Numbered from the stretch's first letter, positions 11,348-21,443 are shown. The stretch is DNA of 64,000 nt from Rosenbergiella nectarea (GCF_900111105.1 NZ_FOGC01000003.1:146865-210864); one strand, 5' to 3'. A program made the numbers and translations. Notes: generated from the sequence alone by a model not told the origin.

Positions 11348-11791
11348 TTAAGCTTTCAGCTCATTTTTTTGAATTTCGACAATATTGACTTCTAAACGTG
11401 CGATTAAACTATTCAACTGTTGCCGCTCTTGGTCGGAGAGTCCTTGTAAAATATCGTTACGGCTTTGCACGATAACCGACTCGAGTTGTTCAATAATCGG
11501 GGCCGCCTGCTCCGTTAGCGAGATACGCTTTGCACGGCGATCTTCTGCACAGGCAGAACGAACAATTAACCCTTTATGTTCAAGTTGGTCGAGGGTCCTC
11601 ACCAGTGAGGGTTGCTCAATACCAATCGCTTTGGCAAGTTGAATTTGTGATTGATCAGCAGGTAATTCATGTATGTTATGTAATGTGACCCAGAGTGTCT
11701 GGGTTAAGCCTAATGGCTTTAAACGATTATCAATAATGGCTCGCCATAAGCGCACGAGTCTTGCTAAATCTGTCCCCAATGAAGATTCCAT
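11348..11791 (-). CDS. slyA: Transcriptional regulator SlyA (MarR family)
   Basis: 147 aa winged-helix MarR-family protein; E. coli SlyA is 144 aa. The DNA-recognition region [21 protein letters not shown] and the preceding [12 protein letters not shown] helix are conserved. SlyA activates stress and virulence genes mostly by displacing H-NS, and represses itself. It is divergent from the ydhIJK operon, which in E. coli-like genomes is a target of this regulator, and a SlyA-like half-palindrome lies upstream (11806-11817). Confidence 0.95.
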   Translation of the reverse strand: MESSLGTDLARLVRLWRAIIDNRLKPLGLTQTLWVTLHNIHELPADQSQIQLAKAIGIEQPSLVRTLDQLEHKGLIVRSACAEDRRAKRISLTEQAAPIIEQLESVIVQSRNDILQGLSDQERQQLNSLIARLEVNIVEIQKNELKA

Positions 11792-11805
11792 AACTTTACC
11801 TATAA

Positions 11806-11817
11806 TTAGTTTGCTAA
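11806..11817. promoter_or_regulatory. Candidate SlyA operator
   Basis: TTAGTTTGCTAA matches the SlyA consensus TTAGCAAGCTAA at 9 of 12 positions, with intact TTAG/CTAA arms. It lies 15 bases upstream of the slyA start, between slyA and the divergent ydhI, a fitting place for autoregulation. Confidence 0.5.
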
Positions 11818-11930
11818 GTAGTATAGTCAGTTTTAGACTATTTTCCGTTTTCCTTTTCGGAATTACAAATAAGTATCGGTCATAAAAGTAATTTGTTTAA
11901 GAGTTATATAGTTAAATAAGGGATTTAATA

Positions 11931-12161
11931 ATGCCTGTGTCACAATTCCCACTGACTTCAGCCTTAACTGACTTGGTTGTCGGTGACATGCTATTTTTCC
12001 CGCCCATTTTCAAATCGGTACTACTTGGCTTCTTTTTTTGGCTGGTGATCCACCCCCTCATCCGCCAAAAAATCTATTCAGGTCAAGTCTGGCACCCCAC
12101 ATTACTAGACCTCTCGCTCTTCTTCCTCTGTGTTTCTGCCTCCATGGCGATACTGAGTTAG
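11931..12161 (+). CDS. ydhI: DUF1656 small membrane protein YdhI
   Basis: 76 aa with two hydrophobic segments (about residues 22-42 and 54-74) separated by the conserved WHP motif typical of DUF1656/AaeX-like proteins. These small inner-membrane proteins accompany HlyD/fusaric-acid-resistance efflux pairs; biochemical role unknown. First gene of ydhI-ydhJ-ydhK, divergent from slyA. Confidence 0.93.
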   Translation: MPVSQFPLTSALTDLVVGDMLFFPPIFKSVLLGFFFWLVIHPLIRQKIYSGQVWHPTLLDLSLFFLCVSASMAILS

Positions 12162-12178
12162 TATGATGGACAACTTAC

Positions 12179-13045
12179 ATGAAATTTAACGCGTTACGCT
12201 ATTTTTCTACCTTGTTTACCTTCGCCATTGCGGTACTCGCCGCATGGTGGATGTGGAATTACTATATGCAGTCGCCTTGGACGCGTGACGGAAAAGTCCA
12301 TGCGGAGATGGTGAAAGTCGCCTCTGAGGTGGAAGGACGCTTAATTGAACTTCCGGTAACGGATAACCAATTCGTTCATAAAGGGGACTTATTATTATCA
12401 TTAGACCCACGCCCTTACCAAATAGCGTTAGAAAATGCTCAAGCGCAGCTTGCTAAAAGCGAGGCCGATTTACGTAAAGCCGAACATGAATCAACTCGTC
12501 GGGCCCAACTCTCCACGAATATCATCTCTGCCGAGGATCAAGATAGCTACCGACAGTCTGCCAGTGCGATGAAGGCCAGTATGCTTGCCGCCAAAGCCAA
12601 CGTAGATCAAGCTGAATGGAATCTGTCTCAAACCAAAATCGTTGCCCCTGTTGACGGCTGGGTGACAAACTTCCACCTACGCAAAGGGGATTATATCAAC
12701 ACTGGCGTGGCGCTGTTTGCCTTAGTAGATAGCCACTCGTTCTATGTAATGGGTTACTTTGAAGAGACAAAACTGCGTCATATTAGACCGGGTCTAGCGG
12801 CGACCTTGACCTTATACAGTGATAATGCTGCACTAGCAGGCCGCGTCGAAAGCATTGGCCGAGCCATCAGTGACCAAAGTGTCGATTCAGACAGTTCGCT
12901 CGTACCAGATGTGAAACCCACTGTGCCTTGGGTAAGACTCGCTCAACGAGTTCCGGTAAGGATCGCGTTAACCGATCTGCCGCAACAACAGTTATTAGTG
13001 GCGGGAACGACCTGCACCATTGTTATTCATCCGGACACACACTAA
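12179..13045 (+). CDS. ydhJ: Efflux pump membrane-fusion (HlyD-type) protein YdhJ
   Basis: 288 aa. One N-terminal transmembrane helix (about 10-28), then a split biotinyl-lipoyl domain (VASEVEGRLIELPV near residue 45 and VVAPVDGWVT near 155) around a coiled-coil hairpin rich in Ala/Glu/Gln (about 90-145), and a beta-barrel domain. It bridges the inner-membrane component YdhK to an outer-membrane channel. The stop overlaps the ydhK start by one base (TAATG). Confidence 0.95.
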   Translation: MKFNALRYFSTLFTFAIAVLAAWWMWNYYMQSPWTRDGKVHAEMVKVASEVEGRLIELPVTDNQFVHKGDLLLSLDPRPYQIALENAQAQLAKSEADLRKAEHESTRRAQLSTNIISAEDQDSYRQSASAMKASMLAAKANVDQAEWNLSQTKIVAPVDGWVTNFHLRKGDYINTGVALFALVDSHSFYVMGYFEETKLRHIRPGLAATLTLYSDNAALAGRVESIGRAISDQSVDSDSSLVPDVKPTVPWVRLAQRVPVRIALTDLPQQQLLVAGTTCTIVIHPDTH

Positions 13046-15060
13046 TGTCTTGGCAGTGGTTGGCTTGGGAAAACTTACCATGGATTCGTGCCACTCGCAG
13101 CCAATGGCGCTATGCCTTACGCAATACTTTTGCGATGTGTATTGCATTAAGTTTTGCGTACAGTCTCAACCTTGATCAGCCCTATTGGGCCATGACATCC
13201 GCCGCGGTGGTCAGCTTTCCCACCATTGGCGGAGCGATTAGTAAAAGTTTAGGCCGAATTGTAGGCAGTCTAGTGGGAGCCTTGGCTGCAATCCTGATTG
13301 CTGGCAACACTCTAAATGATCCGTGGTTATTCACTTTAAGCTTTGCAACTTGGTTAGGGTTTTGTACGTGGATCGCGAATCTGCATCAAAACAATGTCGC
13401 CTACGCTTTTTCTTTAGCAGGTTACACCGCCGCATTGATTGCCTTCAGTACCGTGAATATTACCGAGTTCAATCAGCTTTGGGAAATTGCCCAAGCGAGA
13501 GTGTGTGAAGCAATCACGGGAATATTAAGCGCTGGGTTAATGATGATGTTACTTCCCAGTACCTCAGATGGGGATACCTTGATGGTTACCCTCAAACAGA
13601 TGCAGGCCCGATTATTAGAGCATGCGCGACTGTTATTGAATCGGGAAACAGCTGATAAGGCTCAAGTCGCGCATGAAAACATGATCGGACAGATACTGAC
13701 CACTAATTTATTGCGTATTCAAGCCTATTGGAGCCACTATCGCTATCGGCGTCAAAACCGAGTGGTTAACTACGTTCTGCATCAACAACTCCGCTTAACC
13801 GGCGTATTATCGGGTTTGCGCAGGATGTTATTAAATTGGCCAGAAGCTCCACCAGCACTGTTTCACGCGATCGATATGTTGCTATCAGAATTAGAGCAGC
13901 CCGATTGTAATAAATATAAATTAGCAAAAATATTACGGACTATTACTCCAGAAATAAGCCAAGGCGACTATCGGCAACTCGCTTTTGTCAGTCGGCTACG
14001 TTATTTTTGTTGGGTTTATTTAGATGTGCAGCGCTGGACGCGTCTGGTGGATAACACTGACCCCGCGCAACGGTTGACACCTCCCAACGTCCCAGCCTTA
14101 GCGTTAGAGTCTGATCGTGCCGAGGCCTTACTGAGCGCTGGACGAACATTTTTTGCGATTGTATTGGGCTGTACCTTTCAAATGGTTACACAGTGGGATC
14201 AAGGTCCCGCGGCATTAACCTTGACCGCGATTGCTTGCGTACTCTACTCTTCAGCTCCCTCGCCCTCCGCCAGCGTCACTCTGCTGTTGAAGACTTTGCT
14301 GATCCTCTGTGTGCTGAGCTTTGTGATAAAATTTGGCGTAATGATTCAAGTTTCACAACTTTGGCACTTTCTACTGGTGTTATTCCCGCTCATCCTGACA
14401 CTACAATTATTTAAGTTATTGATCCCCAAGCGCGCGGCCCTGTGGGGACAAATTGTCGTGTTTATGGGGTCCTTTATTTCGGTCAGCAACCCGCCCACTT
14501 GGGATTACGGTGCAGTACTCAATGGTGATGTGGCAAAAGTATGTGGCGTGATCTTCGCCTGGCTAGCGTTCGTGTTAATACGTCCCAGTTCCGATGACCG
14601 TAAAAGCCTGCGCCATATCAGAGCCATTCGGCGCGGTTTCTTGGATCAACTTCGTCCTAACCCCCTGGCCAGCCGAAATCATTACGAGTCGAAACTCTAT
14701 TTTCATATTAATCAATTGAAGTCCAGCAAAAATGCCCAGGCCAAACTCTGGTTACTCCGTTGGGGGGTCGTGTTACAAAACAGTGCACATATTGTTTGGG
14801 AACTTCGGGGGTGGCATACTCGATCGCCACTGTTAAGCGCCCAACGTGATCGGTGCTTTCAGATCTTACACACGATTATCAGCGAACGCGGTGTTCGCAG
14901 TTCACAGCTGGATACGGTGCTAGACGAACTCAGGGCACAAAGCACTGAGCTTTCACATCGCAAGGAACCTGATGCGATACGCTTAGCGGGGATTTTATGG
15001 CGGCTTAGCTGTTCGCTGGCACAGCTCGGCTATTCGGTCCCCCCGCAACCCTCAAAATAA
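13045..15060 (+). CDS. ydhK: Fusaric-acid-resistance/aromatic-acid-exporter family protein YdhK
   Basis: 671 aa from the ATG at 13045; the open frame extends upstream inside ydhJ to 12928 but the family (E. coli 670 aa) starts here at MSWQWLAWENLPWIRATRSQW. Two blocks of membrane helices (about 25-165 and 375-520), each followed by a cytoplasmic domain, the layout of the AaeB/FusC family. Presumed inner-membrane exporter working with YdhJ; substrate unknown. Its last 9 bases overlap the 3' end of the convergent ydhL. Confidence 0.94.
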   Translation: MSWQWLAWENLPWIRATRSQWRYALRNTFAMCIALSFAYSLNLDQPYWAMTSAAVVSFPTIGGAISKSLGRIVGSLVGALAAILIAGNTLNDPWLFTLSFATWLGFCTWIANLHQNNVAYAFSLAGYTAALIAFSTVNITEFNQLWEIAQARVCEAITGILSAGLMMMLLPSTSDGDTLMVTLKQMQARLLEHARLLLNRETADKAQVAHENMIGQILTTNLLRIQAYWSHYRYRRQNRVVNYVLHQQLRLTGVLSGLRRMLLNWPEAPPALFHAIDMLLSELEQPDCNKYKLAKILRTITPEISQGDYRQLAFVSRLRYFCWVYLDVQRWTRLVDNTDPAQRLTPPNVPALALESDRAEALLSAGRTFFAIVLGCTFQMVTQWDQGPAALTLTAIACVLYSSAPSPSASVTLLLKTLLILCVLSFVIKFGVMIQVSQLWHFLLVLFPLILTLQLFKLLIPKRAALWGQIVVFMGSFISVSNPPTWDYGAVLNGDVAKVCGVIFAWLAFVLIRPSSDDRKSLRHIRAIRRGFLDQLRPNPLASRNHYESKLYFHINQLKSSKNAQAKLWLLRWGVVLQNSAHIVWELRGWHTRSPLLSAQRDRCFQILHTIISERGVRSSQLDTVLDELRAQSTELSHRKEPDAIRLAGILWRLSCSLAQLGYSVPPQPSK

Positions 15061-15291
15061 TTCCCCTTGCTCGGTAACGTCTTCAAGAGTGATCGGTGCA
15101 ACACGCTGAGCGGCACGTTGCCTCAGCGTGCACAGTCGTAATACATTTAGCTTCTGAGCATCAGAGAAGCCCTGCCATCCGAAGCGTTCTTCACGACTGC
15201 GAAAGCATCCTAAGCAGTAGCCGCGAGCATTGGCTTGGCACAGCCCTCGGCAAGGATTTGGCAGCGAAAACATTTCAAGTTGTTCGGCCAT
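15052..15291 (-). CDS. ydhL: DUF1289 family Fe-S-type small protein YdhL
   Basis: 79 aa, as in E. coli. The start at 15291 (MAEQLEMFSLP) is preceded by GGAGG and matches the family. Four cysteines in the pattern C-x3-C-x6-C-x2-C (PCRGLCQANARGYCLGCFRS) suggest metal binding, which is the feature of DUF1289; function unknown. Convergent with ydhK, overlapping 9 bp. Confidence 0.92.
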   Translation of the reverse strand: MAEQLEMFSLPNPCRGLCQANARGYCLGCFRSREERFGWQGFSDAQKLNVLRLCTLRQRAAQRVAPITLEDVTEQGELF

Positions 15292-15422
15292 AGCCCCTCC
15301 TTCGCTTGTATCACTTATCAACCCGACTTGTTGTTCTGTGCGATGCCATGCACACCCCCTTGTCGATCGGCGTAACGGTAACTACTCTATGGTAAACCAT
15401 CATATTATAGCAGGAGAGTATT

Positions 15423-16535
15423 ATGTCAGCGTTATCCCTCTTTTCCCCTCTGAAACTTGGTGCTATCACCACTCAAAACCGTATTTTTATGGCACCCTTG
15501 ACCCGTTTGCGCAGCATCGAGCCTGGCGATATTCCTACGGATTTGATGAAAACCTATTATCAGCAGCGCGCCTCAGCGGGCTTGATTATTACCGAAGCCA
15601 CGCAAATTTCCTTTGAGGCCAAAGGCTATGCCGGTGCACCTGGATTACACACTGCTGAGCAGGTAACTGCTTGGCAAGCAATTACCGATGCGGTACACGC
15701 TCATAATGGAAAAATTGCCGTACAGCTTTGGCATACAGGTCGTATTTCTCACTCTTCTTTGCAACCTAATAACGCTGCGCCACAGGCGCCGTCTGCCCTA
15801 CCTTCACAGACCAGAACCTCATTAAAGAATGAGAAAGGTGAAGTATATCGCAGTGAAACGACTCTCCCACAAGAGATGAGTGTCGCGCAAATTAAACAAG
15901 TGGTGAAAGATTTCGAACAAGCCGCTATCAATGCACAACAAGCGGGCTTTGATCTGCTCGAACTGCATGCTGCGCATGGTTATCTATTACATGCCTTTTT
16001 ATCACCCGACTCTAACCTTCGGACTGACGAATACGGTGGCAGCCGCGAAAACCGTGCGCGTATTGTCTTTGAAATTATTGAGGCCGTATCGCGCGTTTGG
16101 GGCGCTGGACATATCGGTATTCGCCTCTCACCCGTTGGCACCTTTCAGGCATTAGGTAATGGGCCGCACGAAGAAGATGATGCGGTTTGGCTCATCGAAC
16201 AGTTGAATCGTTTTGGTCTGGCCTATTTGCATTTGTCTGAACCAGACTGGGCTGGCGGTAATTCATATTCCACGACGTTTAGACAGTCGGTACGGGCTGC
16301 CTTCAGCCAAACTATAATTGGCGCAGGTGCGTATACCTTAGAGAAGGGCGAAGCATTGCTCGCGGAGGGATTAATCGACGCCGTTGCCTTTGGCCGCGAC
16401 TTTATTGCTAATCCAGATTTAGTTGACCGTTTTGCGCAAGGTGCTCCGCTTAATGCGCAACATCCTGAGTCCTTTTATGGCGGTAACGAACAAGGTTATA
16501 CCGATTACCCATTTTTGCCACAAACAAAAAGCTGA
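15423..16535 (+). CDS. nemA: N-ethylmaleimide reductase NemA (Old Yellow Enzyme family)
   Basis: 370 aa flavoprotein TIM barrel (E. coli 365). Reduces N-ethylmaleimide, quinones, nitrate esters and other electrophiles using NADPH. The substrate-binding histidine pair is H182 and H185 (LHAAHGY), and RLSP and [12 protein letters not shown] belong to the FMN site. It begins after GGAGAG and is followed 41 bp later by gloA, which detoxifies methylglyoxal. In E. coli the repressor nemR precedes nemA; here only 131 bp without a regulator separate ydhL from nemA. Confidence 0.96.
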   Translation: MSALSLFSPLKLGAITTQNRIFMAPLTRLRSIEPGDIPTDLMKTYYQQRASAGLIITEATQISFEAKGYAGAPGLHTAEQVTAWQAITDAVHAHNGKIAVQLWHTGRISHSSLQPNNAAPQAPSALPSQTRTSLKNEKGEVYRSETTLPQEMSVAQIKQVVKDFEQAAINAQQAGFDLLELHAAHGYLLHAFLSPDSNLRTDEYGGSRENRARIVFEIIEAVSRVWGAGHIGIRLSPVGTFQALGNGPHEEDDAVWLIEQLNRFGLAYLHLSEPDWAGGNSYSTTFRQSVRAAFSQTIIGAGAYTLEKGEALLAEGLIDAVAFGRDFIANPDLVDRFAQGAPLNAQHPESFYGGNEQGYTDYPFLPQTKS

Positions 16536-16575
16536 TATCCTATTCCACTGATAACGAGCAATGTAACGAGGTTTT

Positions 16576-16986
16576 ATGCGTTTTTTACATACCATGATCC
16601 GTGTTGGGGATCTTGACCGCGCAGTCGATTTTTATACCCGTGTGTTAGGGATGCGTCTCTTACGGACCAGTGAAAACAGTGAGTATCAATACACTCTCGC
16701 CTTCGTGGGCTATACAGACGAGTCTGAAGGTGCGGTATTGGAGCTTACGTATAACTGGGGCGTCGAACGCTACGACTTGGGCAAAGGGTACGGACATATC
16801 GCGCTTGAAGTCGACTCGGCGGCCGAAACATGTGAGCGCATTCGCCAAGCGGGTGGCAACGTTACGCGTGAAGCCGGTCCGGTCAAAGGCGGGAAAACTG
16901 TCATTGCTTTCGTTGAAGACCCCGATGGCTATAAAATCGAATTAATCGAGAAAAAAGATGCAGGTCTTGGATTAAATAACGATTAA
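16576..16986 (+). CDS. gloA: Lactoylglutathione lyase (glyoxalase I)
   Basis: 136 aa VOC-fold enzyme converting the methylglyoxal-glutathione hemithioacetal to S-lactoylglutathione. The four Ni-binding residues are at the E. coli positions: H5, E56, H74 and E122. Probably cotranscribed with nemA and ended by a strong hairpin at 16998-17021. Confidence 0.98.
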   Translation: MRFLHTMIRVGDLDRAVDFYTRVLGMRLLRTSENSEYQYTLAFVGYTDESEGAVLELTYNWGVERYDLGKGYGHIALEVDSAAETCERIRQAGGNVTREAGPVKGGKTVIAFVEDPDGYKIELIEKKDAGLGLNND

Positions 16987-16997
16987 TCGCGGTTAAA

Positions 16998-17021
16998 GGG
17001 CTGCACCGCAGCCCTGTTTTT
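16998..17021 (+). terminator. Terminator of nemA-gloA
   Basis: GGGCTGC-ACC-GCAGCCC followed by TGTTTTTG, directly after the gloA stop and ahead of rnt. Confidence 0.9.
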
Positions 17022-17061
17022 GTCATACTTGCCGACTATTTTCACTGTAATTGAGAACCAG

Positions 17062-17736
17062 ATGTCAGATACTGCCAATGCCCACCTACTCAAACACCGT
17101 TTTCGTGGATTTTACCCCGTCGTCATTGACGTCGAAACCGCCGGTTTTAATGCTGAAACGGATGCATTATTAGAGATTGCGGCAATCACTGTGCGAATGA
17201 ATGAAGATGGCTGGTTAGTTGAAGATCAAAAGATTCATTTTAATATCACCCCATTTGAAGGGGCGATTCTTCATCCAGAAGCATTGGCCTTTACCGGCAT
17301 TAATCCCAACGATCCTGAACGTAAGGCCGTCAGTGAATATGATGCCCTGCATGCTATTTTCAAGATGGTAAGAAAGGGTATGAAAGAGACCGATTGTTCA
17401 AGAGCGGTCATTGTGGCCCATAATGCTCATTTTGATCACAGCTTCACTATGGCCGCGGCACAGCGTGCTGGCTTAAAACGTAATCCTTTCCACCCCTTTG
17501 CCACCTTCGACACTGCCGCGTTAAGTGGGCTGGTGTTGGGACAAACGGTACTCGCTAAAGCCTGTATTAGTGCAGGGATAAGTTTCGATAGTGAACAAGC
17601 GCATAGTGCCCTTTACGATACCGAGCAGACGACTGCACTGTTTTGTGAGTTAGTGAATAGATGGAAGCGTCTTGGGGGCTGGCCATTGGCCACCGAACAG
17701 CAACAAGTGGTGGAGACCTCCCCACCACTAGCATAA
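17062..17736 (+). CDS. rnt: Ribonuclease T
   Basis: 224 aa from the ATG at 17062 ([10 protein letters not shown]), chosen because the conserved core [19 protein letters not shown] follows directly; an upstream in-frame start at 17020 lies in the gloA terminator. DEDDh 3'-5' exoribonuclease that trims tRNA and 5S/23S rRNA ends. D23 and E25 (DVET), the HNAHFDHSF motif and the final HSALYDTE carry the catalytic acids and histidine. The lhr helicase gene that follows rnt in E. coli is missing. Confidence 0.96.
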   Translation: MSDTANAHLLKHRFRGFYPVVIDVETAGFNAETDALLEIAAITVRMNEDGWLVEDQKIHFNITPFEGAILHPEALAFTGINPNDPERKAVSEYDALHAIFKMVRKGMKETDCSRAVIVAHNAHFDHSFTMAAAQRAGLKRNPFHPFATFDTAALSGLVLGQTVLAKACISAGISFDSEQAHSALYDTEQTTALFCELVNRWKRLGGWPLATEQQQVVETSPPLA

Positions 17737-17749
17737 ATCGCGAATCGCG

Positions 17750-18082
17750 CTATTCCGCTGCGCGAGACTTGTCTGCAGTCTCTTTAATGAGAGATTGCAG
17801 CTCGCCGCGCTGATACATTTCCATAATAATGTCACATCCCCCCACTAATTCACCGTCAACCCACAGTTGTGGGAAAGTTGGCCAGTTAGCGTAAGCAGGA
17901 AGCTCTGCACGAATGTCTGGGTTTTGCAGAATATCTACGTAAGCAAAACGCTCACCACAGCCTGACAGCGCTTGGACGGCTTGCGCAGAAAAGCCACAGC
18001 TTGGCAATTTAGGAGACCCTTTCATATAAAGCAGAATTGGGTTTTCGGAGATTTGTGTTTTAATTTTTTCAAGAGTGCTCAT
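17750..18082 (-). CDS. grxD: Monothiol glutaredoxin GrxD
   Basis: 110 aa. The CGFS active site at residues 29-32 and the WPTFPQLWVDGELVGGCDI glutathione-binding region define the Grx4 type, which binds a [2Fe-2S] cluster with BolA and takes part in Fe-S cluster handling. Convergent with rnt, 13 bp apart. GAGG precedes the start. Confidence 0.97.
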   Translation of the reverse strand: MSTLEKIKTQISENPILLYMKGSPKLPSCGFSAQAVQALSGCGERFAYVDILQNPDIRAELPAYANWPTFPQLWVDGELVGGCDIIMEMYQRGELQSLIKETADKSRAAE

Positions 18083-18429
18083 TTTGCTTCCTCAACAACA
18101 GCTTAGTTTCTTATAGTGTACCGTTTATCGTGGTCGGTGTGAAATTCCATAATGGTTTAGTTCACTGCATAGGCAATAGATAGGAATTATCTTATTAACC
18201 ACTAATTATGTGATATAGATCACGACGATGTAACCATTTTCCCCTACTCTAGCCAAATTGATGGATAAGTAATGAACGCAATCACGCTTAGTAACAGATT
18301 TAATTAAATTCTCGCTTAACTTTTCGAAAAGTTCTGGATTAGAATGGCTTATGGGGCTGACAACGTTGTCAGAGGTTATTTTTACTCACTGACTCTTTTT
18401 TTGAGTACATCACTGACTAAATACTAAAT
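18083..18429. other. Intergenic region between grxD and mepH with regulatory palindromes
   Basis: 347 bp without a gene. It holds a CRP-like site (18209-18224) and two separate perfect 16-bp palindromes, AACTTTTCGAAAAGTT (18318-18333) and CTGACAACGTTGTCAG (18357-18372), the second ending 57 bp before the mepH start. Neither palindrome has a following T-run, so they resemble operator sites or mRNA leader hairpins more than terminators. Confidence 0.6.
18209..18224. promoter_or_regulatory. CRP-binding site candidate
   Basis: TGTGATATAGATCACG fits the consensus TGTGA-N6-TCACA with one mismatch. Lies between divergent grxD (127 bp from its start) and mepH (206 bp from its start). The inner TGAT-N4-ATCA could also resemble an FNR site. 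Confidence 0.5.
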
Positions 18430-19215
18430 ATGCGGCTAATAATTACGCTTTCAATTCTTGCATTTATGCAACTCTTTTTTACAGTCGCCGAAGCGGCCCC
18501 TCACCGACATCTTAATGCCACTGCGCATAAATCGGTAAAAAAAGTGGCTGCAGAAGACACTCGTCGCAAGCGGAAACAGGTCAAAACTGCTACTAAACGC
18601 ACTAAACAGCCTCCACCTCATAAAGTTAAGCATATTGCCAAAAAAACACTCTCCCCTTCGCACTCCTCCAAATCTTCTAAACTTGCAAAGGCTCGTATCA
18701 CTCGTAAGAAGTATTACGCTGGGCAGAAAGTGTTAGCGCGCCATAACATACGCATCGCCTCCCCCCACTCTGCAGCGATGGTAATGAGTGCAACACACCA
18801 CCAGAAATATCAAAAAGCGCGTCAAACCGCGATGAATAAATTGATGAACCAACTCGGTAAGCCTTACCAGTGGGGGGGAACTTCCCCACATACTGGTTTC
18901 GACTGCAGCGGTTTAGTTTATTATGCTTATAAGGATCTCGTAAAATTTAAGATCCCGCGCACAGCTAACGAAATGTATCACTTGCGTGACGCTGCGCCGG
19001 TGAAAAGAAATTCTCTTCAAAAGGGTGATCTGGTGTTTTTCCGTATCCATCGCCGAGGGGCGGCTGATCATGTTGGCGTTTATGTCGGAAATGGCAAGTT
19101 TATCCAATCCCCCCGTACTGGCAAAGATATTCAAATTACCGACCTTACCGGTGAATATTGGCAAAAACACTATATTGGTGCTCGCCGCGTCATGACTCCT
19201 AACTCTGTACGGTAG
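18430..19215 (+). CDS. mepH: Murein DD-endopeptidase MepH (NlpC/P60 family)
   Basis: 261 aa. N-terminal signal peptide (about 1-22), a long basic Lys/Arg/His-rich linker (30-110), and a C-terminal NlpC/P60 domain from about 130. Catalytic Cys is C159 in GFDCSGLVYYAYK and the histidine H214 in ADHVGVYVG. It cleaves D-Ala-mDAP cross-links during cell-wall growth; E. coli MepH is 271 aa. In E. coli sodB follows; here purR follows directly. Confidence 0.93.
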   Translation: MRLIITLSILAFMQLFFTVAEAAPHRHLNATAHKSVKKVAAEDTRRKRKQVKTATKRTKQPPPHKVKHIAKKTLSPSHSSKSSKLAKARITRKKYYAGQKVLARHNIRIASPHSAAMVMSATHHQKYQKARQTAMNKLMNQLGKPYQWGGTSPHTGFDCSGLVYYAYKDLVKFKIPRTANEMYHLRDAAPVKRNSLQKGDLVFFRIHRRGAADHVGVYVGNGKFIQSPRTGKDIQITDLTGEYWQKHYIGARRVMTPNSVR

Positions 19216-19233
19216 CAGTAAGCCGACTTAAAC

Positions 19234-19259
19234 AAATCCCCGCACAATTGGGGATTTTT
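19234..19259 (+). terminator. Terminator of mepH
   Basis: AAATCCCC / GGGGATTT stem with an 8-nt loop and trailing TT, 19 bases after the mepH stop. Confidence 0.8.
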
Positions 19260-19387
19260 CATTTCTAGCGCTATCAACCTCTATCCTACGTAACGATTTG
19301 TAAACGCGTAAACTTTGTTGCGCAAAAAGCTCGTTTTAGCCCCGTCACCCTGCTAGAATCCACCCCCTTTATTTTTTAGTTGCGCAA

Positions 19388-19403
19388 ACGCAAACGCTTT
19401 CCT
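19388..19403 (+). promoter_or_regulatory. PurR operator (autoregulation)
   Basis: ACGCAAACGCTTTCCT matches the PurR box ACGCAAACGTTTTCNT at all but one specified position. It lies 14 bases before the purR start, overlapping the ribosome-binding region, consistent with the known PurR autorepression. Confidence 0.85.
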
Positions 19404-19416
19404 AGGAGAATACCCC

Positions 19417-20442
19417 ATGGCAACGATTAAAGATGTGGCTAAACTCGCCGGGGTTTCCACCACAACTGTTTCTCACGTGATCAATAAAACACGTTTCGTT
19501 GCGGAACGGACTCAGCAAACAGTGTGGGATGCCATCAATACTCTGCACTATTCACCGAGTGCTGTAGCGCGTAGTCTCAAAGTGAATACCACCAAGACTA
19601 TTGGTCTGTTGTCCACCTCGGTGGAAGCTCCTTACTGGGCTGAGATCATCGAAGCGATAGAGAAAAAATGTTTTCAGCATGGCTATACGTTGTTATTGGC
19701 TAATGCTCATACCGACTTTGAAAAACAGCGGGCCTACCTTTCGATGATGGCGCAAAAACGTGTAGATGGGTTAATGGTGATGTGTGCCGAGTACCCCGAT
19801 TCTCTCTTAAAAATGCTGGAAGAGCACAGTCAATTGCCAATGGTAGTGATGGACTGGGGGAGTTCTCATGCCCATTTCACCGATACCGTTGAAGATAATG
19901 CTTTTGCGGGGGGACATTTAGCTGCCCGCTATTTGTTAGATCGTGGCCATCGCGATATCGGCTGTATTCCTGGGCAGATGGAACGCCATACTGGCGGCGG
20001 TCGTTTAGCGGGATTTATTAAAGCGTTAAATGATGCAGGAATTACTCCCCGTGAAGAATGGATCGTTCAAGGGGATTTCGAATCTGAATCGGGTTATCAC
20101 GCCATGCAACAGATCCTTTCGAAAAAACAGCGCCCGACTGCAGTGTTTTGTGGGGGGGATGTGATGGCGATGGGGGCAATTTGCGCCGCAACTGAACAGG
20201 GGCTGAATGTGCCTCAAGATATTTCGGTGATCGGTTACGATAATATCCGCAATTCGCGCTATTTTAGCCCCGCGTTAACCACAATTCACCAACCCAAGAT
20301 TGAATTGGGTGAAAAAGCGTTGGAAATGCTGCTTGACCGTATTGTTAATAAACGCGATGAGGCGCAACGCCTCGAGATTCATCCTCAACTTGTGGAGCGG
20401 CGCTCTGTCATTGATGGCCCTTACATCGACTATCGTCGTTAA
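19417..20442 (+). CDS. purR: Purine repressor PurR (LacI family)
   Basis: 341 aa, the E. coli length. N-terminal LacI-type helix-turn-helix and hinge ([20 protein letters not shown], then the RSLK minor-groove hinge helix near residue 53) and a periplasmic-binding-protein-like domain that binds hypoxanthine/guanine. Represses purine synthesis genes and itself; a PurR box sits at the ribosome-binding region. AGGAG precedes the start. The stop overlaps the convergent punR stop. Confidence 0.97.
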   Translation: MATIKDVAKLAGVSTTTVSHVINKTRFVAERTQQTVWDAINTLHYSPSAVARSLKVNTTKTIGLLSTSVEAPYWAEIIEAIEKKCFQHGYTLLLANAHTDFEKQRAYLSMMAQKRVDGLMVMCAEYPDSLLKMLEEHSQLPMVVMDWGSSHAHFTDTVEDNAFAGGHLAARYLLDRGHRDIGCIPGQMERHTGGGRLAGFIKALNDAGITPREEWIVQGDFESESGYHAMQQILSKKQRPTAVFCGGDVMAMGAICAATEQGLNVPQDISVIGYDNIRNSRYFSPALTTIHQPKIELGEKALEMLLDRIVNKRDEAQRLEIHPQLVERRSVIDGPYIDYRR

Positions 20443-21341
20443 TCCCTCGTCACCAGCCACTCTTGATTAAGGGTGGCTGTATCGCCTAAATAGTCCAAAA
20501 TCCATTGTAAACCGGGTGAAAAACGGTTCTCCCGCCAACTCAAATAACAGGGACTGTCTGGGATACTTATAGGCAATTCAACGAGCCTTCCTTGCTGTAG
20601 ATAGGGTGTGCCAATATGCGCCGGCACCATCGCAACACATAGTCCGGTTTGTACGCAACGCATCCCTACCGGCCAATTTGGCACGACAAGTCGTCGTTGA
20701 TTATCTAGGGTCCAGGTATCACGGCGAGGGAGCACTCGTGAGGTATCCTCAATCACTAGTGATGGCCATTTCCGCAGATCGTCTTCCTTAATTAGCGTTT
20801 GCCCCTGTAGAGGATGATCGTTTGCCACGACACAACGCCATGAAAGTTTACCCATATCGCGCACGCTAAAGCGCCCTGACACAGGAACAGCCTGAGTTGC
20901 ACCGATAGCCATATCCACGCGCCCATCAGCCAGCGCATCCCATACACCATTAAACACTTCGTCGTGGATATGAAGTTCGATATCAGGGAAATGACGATAG
21001 AAATCCACGACCAGTTGCTCGACGCGCGACTGTTTCACAATCCTATCAATCGCGATTGAGAAGCGGCCTCTCCAGCCATTAGCGAGTTGCTGGCATTGTT
21101 GACGGGTGCCATTCATTTTTTTGATAACACTTCGGGCTTCAGTAAGAAAATGTTCGCCGGATGGCGTTAAGATAACATCACGATGGCGCCGCTCAAACAG
21201 TTCAACCGCTAACCACTCTTCCACTTGTTTTACTGAATAGCTAATTGCGGAGGGTACTCTGTGCAATTCCTGAGCAGCCCCCGAAAAGCTGCCATTACGC
21301 GCCACGCTATCAATAACAGTTAAGGTATATTCTGACCACAT
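20439..21341 (-). CDS. punR: LysR-family regulator PunR (YdhB)
   Basis: 300 aa from the ATG at 21341 ([19 protein letters not shown]), matching the E. coli N-terminus; a TTG four codons upstream is an alternative. N-terminal LysR winged helix ([27 protein letters not shown]) and a substrate-binding domain. E. coli PunR activates the adjacent divergent transporter punC in response to purine nucleosides. Arranged divergently from punC here too. Confidence 0.92.
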   Translation of the reverse strand: MWSEYTLTVIDSVARNGSFSGAAQELHRVPSAISYSVKQVEEWLAVELFERRHRDVILTPSGEHFLTEARSVIKKMNGTRQQCQQLANGWRGRFSIAIDRIVKQSRVEQLVVDFYRHFPDIELHIHDEVFNGVWDALADGRVDMAIGATQAVPVSGRFSVRDMGKLSWRCVVANDHPLQGQTLIKEDDLRKWPSLVIEDTSRVLPRRDTWTLDNQRRLVVPNWPVGMRCVQTGLCVAMVPAHIGTPYLQQGRLVELPISIPDSPCYLSWRENRFSPGLQWILDYLGDTATLNQEWLVTRD

Positions 21342-21443
21342 AGTTGCTTTCAATTATTTTGAATAGTGATGGCAAATATTACCGGTTTACAAATCACTCT
21401 GCACCCTTTTACACTCAGCGTATTATTTTGACTAGGACGCCCT

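Noticed and set aside
12928-13044. Upstream extension of ydhK inside ydhJ
   Set aside because: Family members start at the ATG at 13045, which overlaps the ydhJ stop by one base; the extension has no similarity to YdhK.
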